Positions 57,421 through 64,000 of a DNA stretch of 64,000 bases are shown here, one piece after another (position 1 is the first letter of the stretch; each line of letters starts with the position of its first letter). A program made the translations under genes and the position numbers. Source of the stretch: Codonopsis lanceolata. Lineage: Eukaryota > Streptophyta > Magnoliopsida > Asterales > Campanulaceae. The DNA is taken from positions 55,935,693-55,999,692 of the forward strand of contig CM028379.1 of NCBI GenBank assembly GCA_013146195.2, written 5' to 3'. The notes beneath the pieces were generated by a model. It made no database searches. It was given only the letters and a program-made list of their open reading frames with translations, and was not told the origin of the DNA.

Positions 57421-59500
57421 TCACAAACTCTTTTTCCAAGGATTTGGAGGTGGATCCAAACACAATATCATCAACATATATTTGAGCAATCAAAATATGT
57501 TTATCTTGTTTTGAATAAACAGTGTTTTATCCACCTCTCCCTGTTTAAACCCACTTTGTAAAGGTGATCTGTAAGTTTACCATACCAAGCTCCTAGGAGC
57601 TTGTTTGAGGCCATACAAAAGCCTTTTTTCAACTTATACACATGATTGTTTATGGGGTCCTCAAACCCTTTTGGTTGTTCCACAAAGACTTCTTCCTCAA
57701 GAATCTTATTTAAAAAGCACTCTTCACATCCATTTGTTGAAGAGTGATGTCAAGGAAACAAGCAATTGTCGAAGTAGACGGATAGACTCAATGCGTGCTA
57801 CGTGAGCAAAGGTTTCATCAAAATCCACCCCTCAACTCAGATACCCTTGAGCTACCAATCTAGCTTTTATTCCTTATTATTTCTCCCACTTCATTCGTTT
57901 TGTTTTTGAAAATCCATTTAGTTCCAATAACATTTATTGAAGGGTCTGGGAACTAGATACCAAACATCATTTTTGTGAATTGATCTAGTTCCTCTTGCAT
58001 GGCATTTATCCAACTTTCATCTTTGAGGGCCTCTTGCACATTTTTAGGTTCAACAGTGGAAACAAAACATAAGACATGTATATCATCAAATTCGAATGTG
58101 GTCATGCATGCAAGTTTCTTGTAATCCACTTTACCTTTCTTCCTTGTTGACACACCATCTTGTACATTACCTATAACTTGAGTGAGTGGATGGTTTTTTC
58201 CGAATCTTGCTTGAACACACTTCCTCGATCACCAACTGACCGATCATCTCTCCCGATTTGAATTGCTCCACTTCATCTCCTACCGGTTCGGGTCAATGTT
58301 TCTTCCGATGTTGCAACATTCGAAGAACATTAAAAACATCCTCGAATTTTTCACCGAACCACCTCGCATTCCGCTGAATCTGCTGCTCGCTTGCCGAACT
58401 ACTGATTCATTTTCTAATTCGTGGATCAAAATCTCCAAAATCTAAAATCCCTGAAACATCTTCTTCAGAAGTTTTGTGACCAAGACCAGTTAGATCATCA
58501 AACACAATGTTCATGGATTCCATAATAGTCTTAGTTCGAAGATTAAAAACTCTATATGCTCGACTATTCGTGGAGTATCCCATAAAAACACATTTATCAC
58601 TCTTAGAGTCAAACATGGAAAGTTGATCTCTATCATTGAGCGTATAACACACACGAGCCAAACACATGAAAATATTTCAAGGTAGGTTTCTTCCCAAGAA
58701 AAATTTCGTAAGGTGTCATTGTGCTACCTGGTCTCAAGAAGACCCTATTTCCAATGTGACAAGCAAAGGTTAATGCTTCCATCCCAAAATCTTTTAGCCA
58801 AATTTTTTGAATGTAACATCACCCATTTCTCTTGTAATGTCCTCGTTTTTTCTTTCCGCCACTCCATTTTGTTGTGGAGTTTTGGGAGCAGAATTCATGT
58901 GAAATGCCATTGAGGCACAATAATTAGAAAAGGATGCATCATATTCCGTGCCATGATCCGATCTAATCCTAACAAGTTTTAGATCATACAAGTTCATTAC
59001 ACCTGCAAATACCAAATTTTGAAAGCCTCAAAGTTTCAGACTTCTCTCTTAAAAATATTACCCAAGTATATCTAGAGAAGTCATCTACACAAACAAATGT
59101 ATACTTTTTCTTACCTAGGCTTTCTACCTCAATGGGACCCATAAGGTCAGTGTGAATCATCTCCAGCATCTAGAAGTGGAGCATGTGTTATGGGAAGATG
59201 TGAAGCCTTGGTCTGTTACCTTTTGACACGATCCACATACCTTTGAGTAATTCCTTCCAAATTTGGCAATCCTTTAACAAAGATCATGTCTCACAAGCTC
59301 ATCGAGCTCATTTAAAACTCATATGACCAAGTTTCTCGTGCCGTAGATCTGTTACATCAAGACTTGCTTTGACAAGAATGGTCATTGTTGAACAATAGCG
59401 CTTATCGATGATCTTAAACCTGCCGAAGACATTTGTTATTATGATCAAGAACTTCACAAGAATGTTTGTCAAACTTACCAAGATCATCATCACACAACCG
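57421..59500 (-). pseudogene. Copia 3 pol: pre-integrase, integrase, RT
   Basis: Blocks in order: LRHEKLGHMSFK (pre-integrase, near 59320); MIHTDLMGPIEVESLGKKKY with VCVDDFSRYTWVIFL (59165-59080); IRSDHGTEYDASFSNYC and PQQNGVAERKN (58990-58850), covering the integrase D, D and E; a linker with CVFMGYSTNSRAYRVFNLRT (58600-58530); RT start WINAMQEELDQF (58010); EQPKGFEDP (57680); and AQIYVDDIVFGSTS (57490-57450). Frequent one-base shifts separate the blocks. RNase H is missing because of the gap. Confidence 0.88.
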
Positions 59501-60680
59501 ACTTAGCGCCGATCGTTGTTTAAGACCTTCCACATGGTAAACATTTTGAGGTTCTAAGGCCTTCAACGCTCAATGTTCCTTTACCAACAATCCTTTTTGG
59601 CACCACCACCATATGTCACCGATCCACCTTACATTTATATTTAATTTCACCGCACTGTCATATGTCTAGAACAACCACCGCCAAAATAAGATCCAAAGAA
59701 CATGAGATTTTAAGGAAGTAAATGTGACATTACATTCTTCATCATGTGACATGGAAGCACCAGGCGTATATCAAAAGGCTCACAATATTTGGCTCTACAT
59801 TTTTCATCACAAGTTTTGGGAACCCACATTTGTTTGATTGCTGTTGGTGTTTTTGGAAAAATTTATGATTTGTCTTTGAATGAGGCTTCCAATGCCGCAA
59901 TGTTGCCGCATCGCCGCGCATTGGTCGCTTCATCCCGTTTCCGCCAATGAGCTTTTCCAAAGAAATCTTGCCTTATTTCATTCTCATACATTGCCTTTTC
60001 TAAAGCAAAAAGGTTGTATGTGACTGTGCTTAAGGCCAGTAAGTGACAAACATAATTTTTCTTTCTTACTTTGTTTTTCACGTAAAACGTCAGGAAAGCT
60101 TTCTATCGTTCTTAGTTCCGTATGTTCCTTTCTCCTTCTTTCACAAACATCTTAGGGACAAACCAATACCCGATCCGATGAGTTACCGAATTTAGCGTAT
60201 CATCAACCTTCTCGTGCTAGAAATCTACCTGGTCAGGTTGCTTCTCGCTTGAGCAAGTTGCCTTTAACTCCGCTCAATCTCCACATCTTTCTACTTAGGA
60301 CACTCAAATTTTTATTATGCATTCTTTTGATCCTCATTCTCTTTTTCAGCAATTCATTCGCCTTTACCAAGTGTGTAACTTGACGAGCTCTTTCTCCCAA
60401 TCCTCAGACAGCCTCCTTGTACCCTTCCAGCCAGATCCGACTGAAAGTGTCCATCATCTTCTCGCAACCTGCGGAATTAAAACGTAAAAATCATTCCTCG
60501 CCTCGCATTACAGTTTCCCCGATGTTACTCCCGATGTTGCAACATCGGTGACACATTTGCCGAACCACCTTTTATTTTCGTAATCGAATCATAACAAAGA
60601 TTCAAGGTGATAAGATCACCTGATTCTCCATCACTATCACTGTTGGGGTGAAAAAAACCAATCCTTTCTTTCTTAATGTG
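59501..60680 (-). pseudogene. Copia 3 gag-pol junction, degenerate
   Basis: Very fragmented frames. Short blocks such as a Lys/Arg-rich stretch around 59742-60081 and the missing protease motif suggest this was the protease and gag C-terminal part. No continuous homology can be read. Confidence 0.45.
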
Positions 60681-61740
60681 TTAGCACATTGGTTAGCATA
60701 GTGTCCATAACCTGACATTCTCTACATTGGATAGAATCAAGATTCTTACCATTGTAGGATGACTTAGATGCAAAAGGATTTGTGAAGGGTTTTTCATGAG
60801 TTTGGAAAGAATTTCTCTTTGGGAACAAATTTTAATCGTGTTTGAAATTCTTTTTCGAGCTTGATGATGGAGTTCTATTTTGACTTTTATTTTTCAAAAT
60901 TTTTGAATTTAGTAGTCAATAGAGCAATTGATTCTTCTCCAAAATCGACTCATCAATGTCTTTTGAATTTCAAGTAAATCACATGAGAGATCAATTGGTG
61001 CGTGCATAGCAATATTTTTCACAATGGGTGTGGAAGATGATGAGACTCCTTTTGCCTTCGTTTCATTTGATCGCTTAGATTCGGGTTCAAAGTTTTGAAG
61101 AATTCTTCCACCTCTTTCAAAACTCATTCACTTGTCAATATCATGTGCTTCTTCAATAGCACATATCTTGACATTGAACCTTCAGACAAAGTCCTCGTCA
61201 TCTTCACGACAAGCGCCATTAGTAATAGGATCTCCTAAGGCTAGAGCGAGCATTGGACAAATCAAGGAGTCTTCCATAATATGTCATTATGTCCTCGACT
61301 CTTGCATCCCGTGTTTTCAAACCGAGTGGTTAGCATTCTTAGCTTAGAAGAACTTAACAACCGGGTGTCCTTCACATAGGTCCAAGGGCCTCCCACATCT
61401 TTTGGCGGCATTCATAATTAGCTATCACCTAAAAGTATTTGCTCTAAAGCCTTATAAATTGCGACAAAGGCTTTCGAGTTAAAAGAAGCGTTGTTCCTAT
61501 CATCGTTGGTCCACTGATTCTTTGGTGATCTTGACATCACCATCGAATCTACGCTTTGGGAGGACTCCAACCATTTAAACAAGAAGCCACGCTCTTTCAT
61601 CAATGGATTTGATGAAGATGCGCATCTTGACTTTCCATATAGAATAATTAGCATTTGTGAGAGTAGGAGGACGAACCACGTCTCATACCGAGAATCCATC
61701 ACGCCTTTAAACGAGAATCGACTCTTAGTGATATCAAGAG
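60681..61740 (-). pseudogene. Copia 3 gag
   Basis: N-terminal region (61680-61430) with Trp/Lys-rich text and KNQWTNDDRNNASFNSKAFV, a typical copia gag helix start. A middle region (61127-60909) has KRSNETKAKGVSSSS. The zinc knuckle near 60735-60690 is CRECQ then, after a one-base shift, a GYGHYANQC-type end (CX2CX4HX4C). Several frameshifts break it. It starts right after the primer site. Confidence 0.75.
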
Positions 61741-61743
61741 AAG

Positions 61744-61755
61744 GCTCTGATACCA
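61744..61755 (-). promoter_or_regulatory. Copia primer-binding site (initiator tRNA-Met type)
   Basis: Minus strand TGGTATCAGAGC, the standard plant copia primer site, two bases inside the LTR end. Confidence 0.93.
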
Positions 61756-61757
61756 AA

Positions 61758-62650
61758 TGAAAGAACGCGATGCCACAGAATCTCAATATGGGATGATGTG
61801 ATTGTCAATGTTGCAGTGAATGTTGCAACAATGACAATGACAATGTGAACAGAAAGTATATCACATAAAATAGCAGCGGAAGTTTTGATTTCAGATATTA
61901 AACCAAGCAGATTATAGTAGACAGAAAATAACTCAAAACAATCTACAAGTATCAAACTTGTAGATCAAGCCTCAAGGCAACACAATATATATTAAAATTA
62001 ACACTGTTTTTAACCTTAACAGTTAACAAAAAATTCTCACAAGATATAGAATCTTGGAGAACCAAAAAACCCACATAAACCACTAAAACAAACGTGGGAA
62101 GAAAGAACCAAAAACAGCTTCCAAACAGTGAATCAACAAGGAAGACAATTGAAACTTCAGAAATACAAGGTCGTATTCTAAGTTTCAAGTGCAGCAGTAT
62201 GATCAAGATTGCCTGCAGAATGGTCTTCGTGTATGGGCTGTTGATCTCCTCTCTCAAGCTCGCCTCACAAAAAATTCTGGATTGGATCTCTCTTATGCGT
62301 ACACAGCACTTCTGAATGAATTCTTTTGTAAGCTCTCGGCGTGTGTCTCAACCAGGAAATCACCTCTGTATATATAGGGCACCAGCCTATAGAACACGGC
62401 ACAAGGAACCCTTTTCCAACTGGGAAAGAGATTAGTACAATATTCCAAAAGATTATGTTTCCTATTATGATACTTCTAATAACTAAATATTTTTGTAAAG
62501 ATTTATTTACCAAAAATATATCACCTAAAACTAACAAAAATATCCTAACCAAATCCTATCACCTAATTAATCTTGAACCCCAATTAAATCCTACTTTGAC
62601 CAAGAGAGTGAAAACAAGACAAATTAGGCTATGCCTAATTTACCCTTACA
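61758..62650 (-). mobile_element. Copia LTR shared by two internal regions
   Basis: About 893 bp, minus strand TGTAAGGG (62650) to CTTTCA (61758). A TATA box (TATATATA, 62376-62369) is present. It is followed by a primer site (so it serves as a 5' LTR for copia 3) and preceded by a polypurine tract and extra ORF (so it also serves as a 3' LTR for another copy at higher coordinates). Confidence 0.8.
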
Positions 62651-62663
62651 ATCACCCCCTTTG
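62651..62663 (-). promoter_or_regulatory. Copia polypurine tract
   Basis: Minus strand AAAGGGGGTGAT lies immediately before the LTR start TGTAAGGG. Confidence 0.8.
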
Positions 62664-62901
62664 TTTGAGCATTCTTGGTCAAATCCAAATAAGACCTGCA
62701 AGAAGATCATTATTAACACCCCCTGAAACGAAGGTCAGAAATATATCAAGAGAGAGGGTCATGATCAACAAACCACAATCACAATTAACTACTTATTACA
62801 TGTGACTCAAAATATCCAAAAATCCAACTATCACAGACTCAAATGAAATAAGTGTTTAAAGCTAACAACCAACCATCAACCATCACATTACACAAAATCT
62901 T

Positions 62902-63963
62902 TCAGGAGCTTTTGGTAGTTTCAGTGGCTGCAGTTTTAGAATCGTCAGGAACCCTTCCAGTTTCAGGAGCTTCCCTTGCAGCTTCACCCCCTATTTGACC
63001 AGAATGTTGAGCCAGCCATGAAGAGTAGTGAGCAGCCAAGGAAGTAAGAAAGGATTGGTGTGCAGCAATGTGAGAGAGTTGTGTCTGAATCAGCTGCAAT
63101 TGATCTTTGACAAACGAGACAGATATGGGAGCAGTAGGGGATGCAAACAGAAGGGATGTTGCACTTGATGTTGCAACAACAGGAGTAACAATGGATGGGA
63201 CAGTAGGTGAAACTGTGACTGAAGGAGAAACAGGAGCGTGAGGGGTACTGGGATCAATGAAGGAGGCACCTGGATCAGAAGAGAGAGGCAAATTGACGAG
63301 CCTATCTCCTTTTAAGAGTTTGGAAGAAAAATGGAGAGGTTCAAGGATAGGTGAGAGTCGTGTAGAATGAGATGGCTTGTACCCTTGCGCCATCAGGATC
63401 TTGTATATGAGAGAGGGGAAAATTAGAGACCTTTTGTCTCCTCCTGTTTCAGCCATGGAGGAGACTTTTCTAAATACATACAATCCAAAATCAAATGGAC
63501 GTTGAGTCCCAAGAAGATACAGAACTTTACCATGTTCCTCGGTGATGACATTAGTGTTTTTTGAAGGAGACCAATTTGCACAGCAAATTTTGTGCAAAAA
63601 GGCATACAATGAAGACAGGTGGGAGGTACTGAGAGGAGTACCCTTAGCTGGCCACATAGAAATTTTGCCACCCGACAATTCAGCAACACAAGAGTTCAGG
63701 TCTAAACCGAAATCAAGAATACCCGAGGAAGGAGTACCAAGAACAGAATTTATGATTTTTGGGGAAAATGAGTACCATTTACCGCGAACGAAAACCTTCT
63801 CAAAACTGGAATCACACGGATCAGAAATCCTTTTCTCAAGATTAGCGTAAAATTCATGAATTAATTCTCGAAGGTATGGGGCAGCAAGAGAAATTGTTTT
63901 CACAAGATTTCGATCAGAAAAATAAGCGAGAGAGATTGTAGGAATTAACACGTAACTCACTCA
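62902..63963 (-). CDS. Extra ORF of a copia element, Transposase_32-like
   Basis: Open for about 352 residues on the minus strand, from a stop codon at 63961-63963 to a stop at 62902. The start is not an ATG (first codon GTG), so the true N-terminus probably lies upstream in another frame or exon beyond the window. Residues about 30-190 have LRELIHEFYANLEKRI, VFVRGKWYSFSPKIINSVLG and the later LYAFLHKICCANWSPSKNTN and LYLLGTQRPFDFG blocks, the pattern of the plant Transposase_32 family. The C-terminal 130 residues are Pro/Ser/Thr/Val-rich, then a Gln/His-rich helix. It lies about 240 bases before a polypurine tract and LTR, the env position. No membrane segment is evident. Function unknown; this is the best preserved ORF of its kind in the window. 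Confidence 0.7.
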
Positions 63964-64000
63964 CAACATTACGTTCATCTATTATATTCCTAGAAATATT

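Larger units (their letters stand above)
57421..61757 (-). mobile_element. Ty1/copia element 3, 5' part (same family as copia 1)
   Basis: Minus strand: primer site at 61755, gag, pre-integrase, integrase and part of RT, cut by the gap in RT. RT and linker sequences match copia 1 (25764-27305) closely, and here the RT active site YVDD is intact. The 5' LTR is 61758-62650. Confidence 0.85.

Noticed and set aside
61744..61755. tRNA gene candidate because of the TGGTATCAGAGC word
   Set aside because: Only a 12-base complement to tRNA-Met next to an LTR; no cloverleaf is present.

Overview
The window is transposon-dense nuclear DNA from a flowering plant, most likely a eudicot. Reasons: low GC, plant-specific retrotransposon lineages (Tat and Athila Ty3/gypsy, Tel/Del-type chromovirus LTRs, several Ty1/copia elements), a plant L1 LINE whose ORF1 looks DUF4283-like, a CACTA DNA transposon, a plant subtilase exon, and plant-only extra ORFs (plant mobile domain, DUF7745-like, Transposase_32-like). 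No intact host gene, tRNA, rRNA or CRISPR array is supported. Two 100-N assembly gaps (708-807, 57321-57420) interrupt it, so linkage across them is unproven.

Layout. 1-707 duplicates a segment found again at about 36829-38905. 808-20948 is a Tat-lineage retrotransposon read on the minus strand: 5' LTR 19698-20948, tRNA-Arg-like primer site and tandem-repeat leader, gag, protease, RT, two RNase H domains, integrase. Two degenerate plus-strand (antisense) genes lie beyond its pol: a plant mobile domain gene (950-3990) and a DUF7745-like gene (4690-6406). A long chromovirus-type solo LTR (13138 to about 16990) sits inside its gag. The Tat element itself sits inside the gag of an Athila element (20949-23546), which is inserted in the extra ORF of a Ty1/copia element (23547-27595). 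A second Athila element (27596-32880: 3' LTR, polypurine tract, long 3' UTR, env-position ORF) borders the copia on the other side.

At 32881 a second chromovirus LTR begins. It is split by an 18.36 kb CACTA transposon (33774-52132) that has matching termini, a 3-bp CCA target duplication and palindromic subterminal arrays. That transposon carries a decayed transposase start, fragments of host-like genes (one subtilase), a truncated plus-strand LINE and a nearly full-length minus-strand L1 LINE (43354-49021, 11-bp target duplication). The LTR resumes at 52133 and is cut by a second copia element (52648-57320). After the second gap comes a third copia element (57421-62650) with primer site and LTR; the same LTR also adjoins a polypurine tract and an extra Transposase_32-like ORF (62902-63960), suggesting a tandem LTR-internal-LTR arrangement.

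The elements are mostly inactive: nearly every coding region has stops or frameshifts. What matters is the nesting order, the extra ORFs carried by unrelated retrotransposon classes, and the gene fragments carried by the CACTA element.
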